A stretch of DNA of 64,000 nt, from the NCBI GenBank assembly GCA_938036345.1, contig CALHPJ010000011.1, forward strand, positions 23,198 to 87,197. Reading direction: 5' to 3'. Of the stretch, positions 1-7,229 are shown in pieces. Each line of letters opens with the position of its first letter. The first letter of the stretch is position 1. Below the pieces are notes generated by a model, which was given only the letters and a program-made list of their open reading frames with translations, searched no databases and was not told the origin of the DNA. The DNA comes from an uncultured Thermofilaceae archaeon. GTDB lineage: Archaea; Thermoproteota; Thermoprotei; Thermofilales; Thermofilaceae. Made by a program: the position numbers and the translations under genes.

Positions 1-190
1 CCCCCTTAATGCTTCTAATGCTTGTTATTATTCTGTCCAGCTCGCTAAGCGTGCTAACCTCGATCCTAATTACGGCATCCCATATCCCGTATGTAATTAA
101 AACCTCCTTAACCCCATCGATTTTCTTAACCTCATCTACCACATCGTACTCATAGCCAGTTCTTATCGTGGCTAGTACAAAAGCTATCAC
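1..190 (-). CDS. Lrp/AsnC ligand-binding (RAM) domain protein, partial
   Basis: The reverse strand is open from about 229 to the left edge. From a GTG at 190-188 it reads a 63-residue segment starting VIAFVLATIRTGYEYDVV, with a second strand-like block around VKEVLITYGIWDAVIRIEV. That alternation matches the beta-alpha-beta-beta regulatory domain of Lrp/AsnC proteins, without a DNA-binding domain ahead of it. Stand-alone RAM proteins usually bind amino acids and form oligomers. The C-terminus lies outside the window. An alternative in-frame TTG lies at 229-227. A box A candidate, CTTAAAAAC on the reverse strand near 259-267, fits the TTG better for leaderless transcription, while the GTG fits the usual protein length. 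The start is therefore unresolved. Confidence 0.5.
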   Translation of the reverse strand, partial: MIAFVLATIRTGYEYDVVDEVKKIDGVKEVLITYGIWDAVIRIEVSTLSELDRIITSIRSIKG

Positions 191-299
191 CGATCCACTT
201 TTCCTCTCACGGGGTATACCCTGCTGCAAGCTCGCCCATATCCCTTTACTTGACCGAGTTTTTAAGCTTCTCTCCCCTTGCTTGATTTTTCGCTAGTCA

Positions 300-307
300 C
301 TTATATA
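300..307 (+). promoter_or_regulatory. Box A (TATA) of the rfcS-rfcL operon
   Basis: CTTATATA lies about 37 nt before the rfcS ATG. A Shine-Dalgarno-like GGTGAGG at 328-334 follows with proper spacing, so the transcript probably has a short leader of about ten bases. Confidence 0.6.
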
Positions 308-340
308 ACCCATTAAGCCCTTATCTGGTGAGGCTTGTTT

Positions 341-1324
341 ATGAGCGGCCAAAATTTAGAACTCTGGGTTGAGAAATACCGACCGCGCAGGCTTGATGAA
401 ATCGTGGACCAGAGGGAGATAGTTGAACGGCTTAAGGAGTTCGTCAGGGATAAGAATGTACCGCACTTGCTCTTCGTGGGTCCACCTGGAACCGGTAAGA
501 CCACTGCAGCCCTCTGTTTAGCTTACGAGCTGTACGGTGGGTTGTGGCGTGATAACACGCTCGAGTTAAACGCATCTGACGAAAGGGGCATCGACGTGAT
601 CAGGTCTAGGATAAAGGAATACGCTAGGACTGTGCCGCTAGGTGAGGTGCCATTTAAGCTGATAATTTTAGACGAGGCTGATAACATGACGGGCGATGCT
701 CAGCAAGCTCTTCGAAGAACCATGGAGCTCTTCTCCAGAAGCACCCGCTTCATACTAATTGCAAACTATGCCTCGAAGATAATTGAACCTATACAGTCGC
801 GATGTGCGATTTTCAGATTTCAACCAATTCCCAAGGGCGATTTCGCAGCTAGATTGCGCTACATCGCCGAGCGAGAGGGGGTGAAGGTCCTCGACGAGGC
901 TATCGAAGCAATATGGGAGGAGAGCCTCGGCGATATGAGGAAGGCTATAAACACCCTCCAAGCCGCCGCTGCGCTTAATAGCGTGATTGACGCCGACGCG
1001 GTTTACAGGGCCTTGGGTAAGGTCACTCCCGCTGAGGTTAGGGAGATGATCAAGCTAGCTCTCAATGGCGATTTCCTATCGGCACGCGAGAAGTTGAGGG
1101 AAGCGCTTTACTCTTACGGTTTGTCCGGCCTAGACATTATTAAGCTAGTATACAGGGAGGTGACTTCCCCGAAGGGTCTCGAACTCGACGAGAGGAAGAG
1201 GCTCGAAATTCTTGAGTTGATCGGGGAAATCAACTACAGGCTAGTCGAGGGCGCGGACGACGAGATACAACTCAATGCCCTCCTCGCTAAGCTGGCGTTG
1301 GTTGGAGGGAGGGGTAAAGTGTGA
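341..1324 (+). CDS. rfcS: Replication factor C small subunit
   Basis: This is the small subunit of the archaeal clamp loader. It hydrolyses ATP to open and load the PCNA sliding clamp at primer-template junctions. The 327-residue protein shows the N-terminal EKYRPRRLDEIV block typical of RFC, a Walker A GPPGTGKT (47-54), Walker B ILDEAD (D111-D114) and the SRC arginine-finger motif (153-155), followed by the helical collar domain. The ATG at 341 is preferred over an upstream in-frame TTG (335) because GGTGAGG sits 7 nt before it. The stop overlaps the start of rfcL by 4 bp (GTGA), so the two are translationally coupled. Length and motifs are normal for the family. Confidence 0.97.
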   Translation: MSGQNLELWVEKYRPRRLDEIVDQREIVERLKEFVRDKNVPHLLFVGPPGTGKTTAALCLAYELYGGLWRDNTLELNASDERGIDVIRSRIKEYARTVPLGEVPFKLIILDEADNMTGDAQQALRRTMELFSRSTRFILIANYASKIIEPIQSRCAIFRFQPIPKGDFAARLRYIAEREGVKVLDEAIEAIWEESLGDMRKAINTLQAAAALNSVIDADAVYRALGKVTPAEVREMIKLALNGDFLSAREKLREALYSYGLSGLDIIKLVYREVTSPKGLELDERKRLEILELIGEINYRLVEGADDEIQLNALLAKLALVGGRGKV

Positions 1325-2604
1325 GCTCTAGGAGAGTGCAGCCGTGGACAGAGAAATATAGACCGAGAGTAATCGACGAAGTCATAGGTAACCCCGATGC
1401 CAAGAAGGCGTTCATAGCTTGGCTTAACAAGTGGTTAGCGGGTCGCCCGGAAAAGAAAGCGGCTCTGCTTTATGGTCCTCCGGGGTGCGGTAAAACCAGC
1501 TTGGTTCACGCAGCAGCGAGCCAGCTCGGTTTAGAACTTATAGAAGCTAATGCAAGCGATGTACGAACCTCTGAAGCGCTTAAAAGGAGAGTTCTCAGGG
1601 CTGTGACTGAAGGCTCTCTCCTAGGCGTTAGAGGTAAAGTAATACTGTTGGACGAGGTCGACGGCATCAGCCCACAGGACACTGGGGGGCTTGAAACAAT
1701 TCTCGAGATAATTCAGGCTTCGAGGCACCCTGTTGTTTTAACAGCTAATGACCCGTGGGATCCCAGGTTGCGCGACCTAAGGAACGTATGCGAGTTAATA
1801 GAGTTCAAGAGGCTGGGACTCCGAGAGGTTTCCAGCGCATTATCTGAGATTTGCAGGAAAGAGGGGGTAGAGTGCGATCCAGCTGTGATTAGAGAGTTAG
1901 CCTCAAACAGCGAAGGCGATCTTAGAGCTGCTATAAACGACCTCCAATCCATCGCGCTGGGAAAGCGCAAGGTTACCCTGGAAGACTTGGAGGTATTAGG
2001 GTACAGGGCAAAACAAGAGAGCATGTTTGAGATCGTGAGGAACGTTTTGGTAGCTAAGCGTCCTGAGGCTGCTAGGCTCGTGCTCAGCATTCCCTCCCTC
2101 GATTACGAGATGCTAATGCAGTGGCTTAACGAGAACATTCCATACCAGTACTCCCCAAGCCCGGTGGCCATAGCCGACGCGTACGACGCTCTATCCAAAG
2201 CGGATGTGACCCTCTCCCGGATAAAGCGGAAGCAAGCCTGGACTCTGCTCCCGTATGCCTTGGATATGATGACAGTAGGCGTGGCCGGCGCTCGGGAAAG
2301 GCCCCCGTTTAAGTTTGTAAAGTATAGCTTCCCCCAAAAGCTTAGGCTGCTTTCCACAAGTAAGGAGGTCCGCGAGGAGAGGAATAGGATAGCTAAAGCC
2401 GTAGCAACTGTTTGCCACGTATCAACCAGGAAGGCATTACTCGAAATGCTGCCCTACATTAAAGTCATCTACGAGAATAATCCGCTAAAGGGAAGGCTAA
2501 TCCTAGAAGGGCTAGGAGTATCCGAGGAAGATTTTTGCAAAGCTTTCAGGATTGAAGTTAAGCCGGAGATTCGGAGCCGCCCCTCTCGGCGGCGCCGGAG
2601 CTGA
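1321..2604 (+). CDS. rfcL: Replication factor C large subunit
   Basis: This is the large subunit of the archaeal clamp loader, acting with RfcS in the pentameric complex. Visible features are the EKYRPRVIDEVIG block, Walker A GPPGCGKT (52-59), Walker B LLDEVDG (about 109-115), a sensor-1 region, and a long C-terminal helical region, 427 residues in all. It begins with GTG overlapping the rfcS stop codon. The C-terminus ends in an arginine-rich tail (RSRPSRRRRS) rather than an obvious PCNA-interacting QxxLxxFF-like peptide, which many archaeal RfcL proteins carry. The last 47 bp overlap the 3' end of the convergent orc1/cdc6 gene, and that overlap encodes most of this tail. Confidence 0.96.
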   Translation: MSSRRVQPWTEKYRPRVIDEVIGNPDAKKAFIAWLNKWLAGRPEKKAALLYGPPGCGKTSLVHAAASQLGLELIEANASDVRTSEALKRRVLRAVTEGSLLGVRGKVILLDEVDGISPQDTGGLETILEIIQASRHPVVLTANDPWDPRLRDLRNVCELIEFKRLGLREVSSALSEICRKEGVECDPAVIRELASNSEGDLRAAINDLQSIALGKRKVTLEDLEVLGYRAKQESMFEIVRNVLVAKRPEAARLVLSIPSLDYEMLMQWLNENIPYQYSPSPVAIADAYDALSKADVTLSRIKRKQAWTLLPYALDMMTVGVAGARERPPFKFVKYSFPQKLRLLSTSKEVREERNRIAKAVATVCHVSTRKALLEMLPYIKVIYENNPLKGRLILEGLGVSEEDFCKAFRIEVKPEIRSRPSRRRRS

Positions 2605-3814
2605 GGTCTTCGCGGATTGAAAGAAGTAGCTCTTTTTCCAGCGTTTTTAAAGGTATGGCGGGTAAGCCGATCAAAGTCGTCCTACCTTTTTGGCCTTTTC
2701 CGGGTTTCCCCGTGGATACGATACCCATCCGGCTCAGATTCCTGATGCATTCCCATACGGCGGTGTGCTTTTTAGGGGCTAGGCTATACTCCTCGCAAAT
2801 ATCATGGTACTCGAGTTCGAGCAGCCCCATTGGGACCTTGCTGACAAACTTTTTTCTCTGGAGAAGTCTCGCCAGTGCGAGCAATAACAGTTTTTCGTCC
2901 AGCTTCAAGTTGGAAAGTGCATCCTTGGGGAAGGGCATGACATCGCTGTGGGCTCTTCGCACATCTTCCGGTAGGATACTATCCCTATTCTCGGACTCTG
3001 CGTATTTCCCAGCTCTGTAGAGGATTTCGAGGGCTAAGCGCGCGTCACCCGGCCCACCTTTATCGTACCCCACGAGTTCTCCTATCATCTCTATTACTTC
3101 ATCGCTGACAGCCGACTCATAAAGCGCCCCCTCTTCAACCCTTCTCAGAAGGATTTCCTCCAACTGCTCAGAGGTGTAGGGGTAAAATCGTATTATGTTG
3201 TGCTGGAGCGTGCTTTGGATTGAGCGGTCCAGCGACATCATGAATGTCAGATCGCGGAACACGAATACTAGCCCTACTCGATGGACTTCATCTTCAACCA
3301 TCTCTGTTAGCCTAGTTAGAACGTATAGAGCCTCCTCCTCTGAGTGTGCTATGTAATCCGCTTCATCTACAGCTGCGATTAAGTACTCGTTGGAATTCTT
3401 CAGGTAACTCCAAATCATCATTAGCAACTCTTCACGAGAAAACCCTCTTCGAGGAACGCTTAATCCTAAATCCCTCCCGATTTTCTGCATTATCGAGAAA
3501 AGCGTTCTATGCGCGTGGCAGTTGACGTAGGCAAACCTTGCTGATGCTCCTTTAGCCAGTTTCGCTCCGTTGATGTCCTCTCCGAACCTCCTCACTACCG
3601 CAGTTTTACCAGTACCCACAGAGCCTAGCAGTAGAACCCTTACGAAGACACTACCGGGTTTCAGTAAAAACGGTTTAAAGTATTCGCGGAGCATGCTCAG
3701 CTGCTCCTCCCTGAAAGGAAGATGCCGAGGGATATAATCCGCTTGGAGCTTGCTTTCATCTTTGAAGATCTTCGAAGTGGGAAGCCAAGAGCTGCCACCC
3801 ATAGTGCTGTCCAT
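2558..3814 (-). CDS. cdc6: Orc1/Cdc6 replication initiator protein
   Basis: This 418-residue AAA+ ATPase belongs to the archaeal Orc1/Cdc6 family, which recognises replication origins and helps load MCM. The protein shows a PFREEQL motif (about 33-39) typical of Orc1/Cdc6, Walker A GSVGTGKT (64-71), Walker B VDEAD (149-153), an initiator-specific helical part, and a C-terminal winged-helix region from about 300. The ATG at 3814 lies about 30 nt after a reverse-strand box A (TTTTAATAC, about 3841-3849), favouring a leaderless start; an ATG four codons later is an alternative. Linkage to rfcS/rfcL makes this a replication segment. Origins often lie next to such genes, but the 52-bp upstream spacer is short and no clear origin repeat was recognised. 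Confidence 0.93.
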   Translation of the reverse strand: MDSTMGGSSWLPTSKIFKDESKLQADYIPRHLPFREEQLSMLREYFKPFLLKPGSVFVRVLLLGSVGTGKTAVVRRFGEDINGAKLAKGASARFAYVNCHAHRTLFSIMQKIGRDLGLSVPRRGFSREELLMMIWSYLKNSNEYLIAAVDEADYIAHSEEEALYVLTRLTEMVEDEVHRVGLVFVFRDLTFMMSLDRSIQSTLQHNIIRFYPYTSEQLEEILLRRVEEGALYESAVSDEVIEMIGELVGYDKGGPGDARLALEILYRAGKYAESENRDSILPEDVRRAHSDVMPFPKDALSNLKLDEKLLLLALARLLQRKKFVSKVPMGLLELEYHDICEEYSLAPKKHTAVWECIRNLSRMGIVSTGKPGKGQKGRTTLIGLPAIPLKTLEKELLLSIREDLSSGAAERGGSESPA

Positions 3815-3866
3815 GACCGATCCTATACCACTCGATCTAAGTATTAAAATTGTTCGCTAGCAGAAG

Positions 3867-4340
3867 CTAGTTAGCCGCTCTTACAGCCAGTGCTACTATA
3901 CCCCGCAAGAATTCGACATGCACAGCCACGCCCTCTCCACTTAAAAGGCCCTTGCTGCGGAAGATGCTCTTCAATTCAGCCTCGATCTTACGGGTTACCG
4001 CGTTGCCCCTGGACTTAACCTCCACTCTCGAGAACCTAATGCCCTTAGCTACGGCCTTGGCCGCTATCGCCTCCGCTATATTCCCTGTCTCAGCAGACTC
4101 GACCCATGCGATAACTTTTTTCACGGAGGCTATGCCTCTAATTGGAAATCCTTTCAAAGCATCGTATAAAGTATCTGGGTCGAGGTGGCTGTGAACAGCT
4201 AGTCCCCCTCTGATGATTTCAACTTGCAAATTCCTATCCAAAGGGTACAGCGCGTCTAGTAAGTCTAGCTTAACCCTTCTTTCACTCCCAGGCTTTACGG
4301 ATATGACGAGCCTGGGTTCACGTGTATGTGCGTTACACAT
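3867..4340 (-). CDS. THUMP-domain RNA-binding protein
   Basis: The protein (157 residues from the ATG at 4340) resembles a stand-alone THUMP domain of the kind that positions tRNA-modifying enzymes such as the TAN1-type acetylation cofactor. It opens with LVISVKPGSERRVKLDLLDAL and shows a later FSRVEVKSRGNAV segment like the conserved THUMP strand-turn. The frame stays open upstream, but that part would overlap the TrmB gene. A box A, GTTTAAAGG (4371-4363), is centred about 27 nt before 4340, supporting the shorter leaderless start. No catalytic domain is visible. The THUMP assignment rests on pattern and length, so it is likely but not certain. Confidence 0.6.
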   Translation of the reverse strand: MCNAHTREPRLVISVKPGSERRVKLDLLDALYPLDRNLQVEIIRGGLAVHSHLDPDTLYDALKGFPIRGIASVKKVIAWVESAETGNIAEAIAAKAVAKGIRFSRVEVKSRGNAVTRKIEAELKSIFRSKGLLSGEGVAVHVEFLRGIVALAVRAAN

Positions 4341-4389
4341 CGGGGGAAGTGAAAACCCCGAGCCTTTAAACCACGCGCCATCCAGCATC

Positions 4390-5121
4390 CTACGCTTCCC
4401 CTCCTCCGGTGCACGGCACGGGAGGAGTGAAAATCCAGAGTTTCTCGAAGTAGCTCGCTGCAATGCTCGCGACCTCCTCGTCTAGCACTATCAGCCCGCT
4501 CAGCCGCCACTGGACGCTGAAGGGTCCAAACGAAAGCACCAGCTTTTTCCTGTCTGTAATTAACATGTCCAAGGGAAGCATCACTTGCGCCTGTTTCCAT
4601 TCACCAAACTTGGGAGGCTGGAACTCACTTCCCAGTATTCCCCGAACGCTTTTGCACCTAGATAGCGGTTGCTGCAGCGCTTTCAGCAATTCCCCGTCAG
4701 AGATTACAAGCAGGGCTTCTCCGGCCTCCGCCGCGATCCTCTTTGCGGTTTGTTTCAGCGACTCAAAGCTCCGTATGATGTAAACGCCAGCCGGAACCGC
4801 TAAACTTCCTATTTTCAGTGCTCTTAGAACGTCGGCGGCCCTTAGCAGCTTGTTTTCGAGCGAAGCTTTTAACCCAGCTATAACGTCTTCCGGCTCGCGG
4901 GGCGCATAAACTAGGGGCGTGTTTGAAACCCTCGCAATCCACCCCCTATCCTCCAGCCTCCTTAAAACTTCGTAAACTTTTGTATAGGGGATGTTGGCAG
5001 CCTCGCTCACCTCCCTAGGGGACATTTCCCCCATAGAGAGCAGAGCCGCGTAGGCTCTAGCCTCGTAATCCGACAATCCGAGTTCCCTTAAAGTCTCGAC
5101 GGCTTGCCTAAACTCTTCCAT
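4390..5121 (-). CDS. TrmB-family transcriptional regulator
   Basis: The 243-residue protein has an N-terminal winged helix-turn-helix (about 1-75: LGLSDYEARAYAALL, then EAANIPYTKVYEVLRRLEDRGWI) followed by an effector domain with a conserved ISDGELL segment, the layout of TrmB regulators. TrmB proteins usually sense sugars and repress or activate adjacent transporters. The gene is divergent from an ABC exporter operon. Both starts lie 28 nt from one shared palindromic TATA sequence at 5146-5153, so regulation of that operon and autoregulation are the natural inference. The ligand cannot be told from sequence. AACCGTTTACCG at 5125-5136 between the box and this gene could be part of an operator. 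Confidence 0.88.
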   Translation of the reverse strand: MEEFRQAVETLRELGLSDYEARAYAALLSMGEMSPREVSEAANIPYTKVYEVLRRLEDRGWIARVSNTPLVYAPREPEDVIAGLKASLENKLLRAADVLRALKIGSLAVPAGVYIIRSFESLKQTAKRIAAEAGEALLVISDGELLKALQQPLSRCKSVRGILGSEFQPPKFGEWKQAQVMLPLDMLITDRKKLVLSFGPFSVQWRLSGLIVLDEEVASIAASYFEKLWIFTPPVPCTGGGEA

Positions 5122-5145
5122 ATTAACCGTTTACCGTGAATAATG

Positions 5146-5153
5146 TATATAAA
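5146..5153. promoter_or_regulatory. Shared palindromic TATA box of a divergent promoter
   Basis: The plus strand reads TATATAAA and the minus strand TTTATATA, a near-perfect box A in both directions. Its centre is about 28 nt from the minus-strand TrmB ATG (5121) and about 28 nt from the plus-strand ABC ATPase ATG (5177). Both genes therefore appear to be leaderless and to use one TBP site. Confidence 0.75.
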
Positions 5154-5176
5154 GCGATCGCCGAAAACTCCAAGGA

Positions 5177-6118
5177 ATGGGCTTAGCGATCGAGGCGGTA
5201 AACCTCACCAAAGTCTTTGGGATCTTCAAGGCAGTTAACAATGTCACACTAAAGGTCGAGGAGGGCGTAATTTTCGGTTTGCTCGGCCCCAACGGCGCTG
5301 GCAAAACCACTACAATACGCATGATCCTCGGCCTGCTTAAGCCGACCTCCGGTTACGTCAAAGTATTCGGAATCGACGTGACACGCGAAAGAAAGCGGGC
5401 TCTTAATCTTGTAGGTTACATGCCGCAGCAATTTAGCCTGTACGAGGATCTCACTGTCGAGGAGAATCTGCGCCTGTACGCTTCCCTTTACGGGATTAAT
5501 GGGTTAGAAGCTGAAAAGAGGATTCGGGAGCTATTGGATGAACTAATGCTAGCTGAGTACAGAAAAAGGCCCGCCGGTAAGTTGAGCGGGGGAACGAGGC
5601 AAAGGCTGGCTCTGGCTGCCGCCGTAGTGAATAGGCCGAGGCTCCTCGTAGTCGACGAACCAACGGCGGGTGTTGACCCACCTTTGCGAAGGTATTTCTG
5701 GGAAAAGTTTCGCAAATTGAGGGATGAGGGTGTTACCGTGCTGGTTACAACGCACTATATGGATGAAGCCGAGAATTGCGATAAGATTGCATTGATGAGT
5801 AGAGGCAGTGTAGCAGCTGAGGGTTCCCCACTCGAGATTAAGCGATTAGCGTATGGGGGAGACTTGCTAGAACTGGAGATAGTAGGCAACCCGCAACCTA
5901 TTGTTGAGGAATTTGGCTTCAAGGTACTGTCCTCTGAAACCAGAGGTGGCGTGGAGAAAGTAACTTTACTTGTGCCCGATGCCTCCCTGGTGCTAGCCTC
6001 TCTGACGAGGGCGCTTGAGCGAAGTGGCGTTAAGGTCGTCAGAGCATACCCTGTCCCAGTTAGCTTAGAGGACGCCTTCATCCGCCTTACAGCCTCCTCC
6101 TACAGCTTAAAGAGGTGA
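5177..6118 (+). CDS. ABC exporter ATP-binding protein
   Basis: This cytoplasmic ATPase subunit powers an ABC-2 type exporter of the CcmA/NatA group. The 313-residue protein shows Walker A GPNGAGKT (37-44), a Q-loop region (YMPQQFSLYEDLTV), signature LSGGTRQR (from 136) and Walker B VVDEPTAGVDP (D160). A C-terminal regulatory region of about 90 residues follows. The signature LSGGT is a small departure from LSGGQ and is common in this branch. The ATG lies 28 nt from the shared TATA box. It is the first gene of an operon with the ABC-2 permease (6-bp gap) and a large secreted protein. The substrate is unknown; drug, lipid or sodium export are all possible. Confidence 0.95.
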   Translation: MGLAIEAVNLTKVFGIFKAVNNVTLKVEEGVIFGLLGPNGAGKTTTIRMILGLLKPTSGYVKVFGIDVTRERKRALNLVGYMPQQFSLYEDLTVEENLRLYASLYGINGLEAEKRIRELLDELMLAEYRKRPAGKLSGGTRQRLALAAAVVNRPRLLVVDEPTAGVDPPLRRYFWEKFRKLRDEGVTVLVTTHYMDEAENCDKIALMSRGSVAAEGSPLEIKRLAYGGDLLELEIVGNPQPIVEEFGFKVLSSETRGGVEKVTLLVPDASLVLASLTRALERSGVKVVRAYPVPVSLEDAFIRLTASSYSLKR

Positions 6119-6124
6119 GAGCGA

Positions 6125-7228
6125 ATGGGGGCCCTAATGGCCTTGGTCGCGAAGGACATCAAGCAACTGCTACGCGATCCCCGGTCTCTAGTGATGGTGC
6201 TCTTGATGCCTATCTTGGTGATGTTCATGTTTGCTGCCGGTTACGGGGAAGAGCGAGGAGGCGTTGTACCCGTCGCGGTTGTAAACTTGGACGGAGGAGT
6301 TGTTTCGTGGCAGTTTATCGAAGCCATTCGCGGGAGCGGTAATTTCCGAATTGTCGGCTTTTCCCCCGCTAAAGAGATTGGTATCGAAATGGTCAGGAAA
6401 AGCGAAGCTTATGCGGCCATAGTTATACCCCAAGGTTTCAGCGATAGCATAATCGCAGGTAAGAGTACGAGGATTGTCGTCGTGCTCGATGCCTCTTACG
6501 CTACGGTTTCGGAGATCGTATGGCAAGCGGTGGCAATAGCTGTGCAGCAGTTTACGAAAATCGCAGCTGAGCAATATTCAACCTTCAATATCGATGTGAT
6601 GCGCGAAACGGTGTATGGCCCAAAGGTTAGCAACCTGGATACTTTCACGTCTGTAGTAATGGGGGTCTTGCTGCACTTAGTGCCCATGAGCCTCATCGCA
6701 GTCTCTATTAGCAGGGAAAGGGAGCGTAGAACTTTCGAGCAGCTCATTATGACCCCTATCACGAGTGCGCACATAGTTATCGGCAAGTTGCTCGCTTACT
6801 CGATAGTGACCGTGGTAGATATGCTCGTCACGCTCGGCCTGTCCGTCCTACTACTGGGGGTCAGCGTGCGGGGCCCCCTAATGGACCTTACGCTCGTTTC
6901 CCTCCTGCTATTGGTATGCTCCCTAAGCCTCGGTCTGCTTATTTCAGCCGTTTCAAGAAACCAGCTCCAAGCGTACCAAGCCTCCATATTTTTCTTCATA
7001 CCCTCGATGCTTTTCTCGGGCTTTTTCATGCCGGTTGAACTCCTATCCCCTTTTGCCCATGCGATTGGGAAGTTTTTACCCATGTACTACTTTATCCGCG
7101 CATTCAAAAGCATTCAACTCAGAGGGTGGACCCTAGCAGACGTGGCGCAAGATTGCGCCATACTTGCGGGGGAAGCCCTCTTCTTCTTGGTGGCTGCTAT
7201 CCGAATGTTGAGGTTAAGGGTGGAGTAG
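6125..7228 (+). CDS. ABC-2 type permease
   Basis: This membrane subunit (367 residues) pairs with the preceding ATPase. It has one N-terminal transmembrane segment (about 22-39, VMVLLMPILVMFMFAAG), a roughly 150-residue extracytoplasmic domain, then about five helices in the C-terminal half, the classical ABC-2/YhbR-like layout. The conserved ERERRTFEQLIMTP segment before the second helix is typical of the family. A GAGGTGA ribosome site overlapping the upstream stop sets the ATG at 6125. The gene ends 1 bp before the next ATG, so the three genes are co-transcribed. Confidence 0.93.
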   Translation: MGALMALVAKDIKQLLRDPRSLVMVLLMPILVMFMFAAGYGEERGGVVPVAVVNLDGGVVSWQFIEAIRGSGNFRIVGFSPAKEIGIEMVRKSEAYAAIVIPQGFSDSIIAGKSTRIVVVLDASYATVSEIVWQAVAIAVQQFTKIAAEQYSTFNIDVMRETVYGPKVSNLDTFTSVVMGVLLHLVPMSLIAVSISRERERRTFEQLIMTPITSAHIVIGKLLAYSIVTVVDMLVTLGLSVLLLGVSVRGPLMDLTLVSLLLLVCSLSLGLLISAVSRNQLQAYQASIFFFIPSMLFSGFFMPVELLSPFAHAIGKFLPMYYFIRAFKSIQLRGWTLADVAQDCAILAGEALFFLVAAIRMLRLRVE

Positions 7229-7229
7229 C

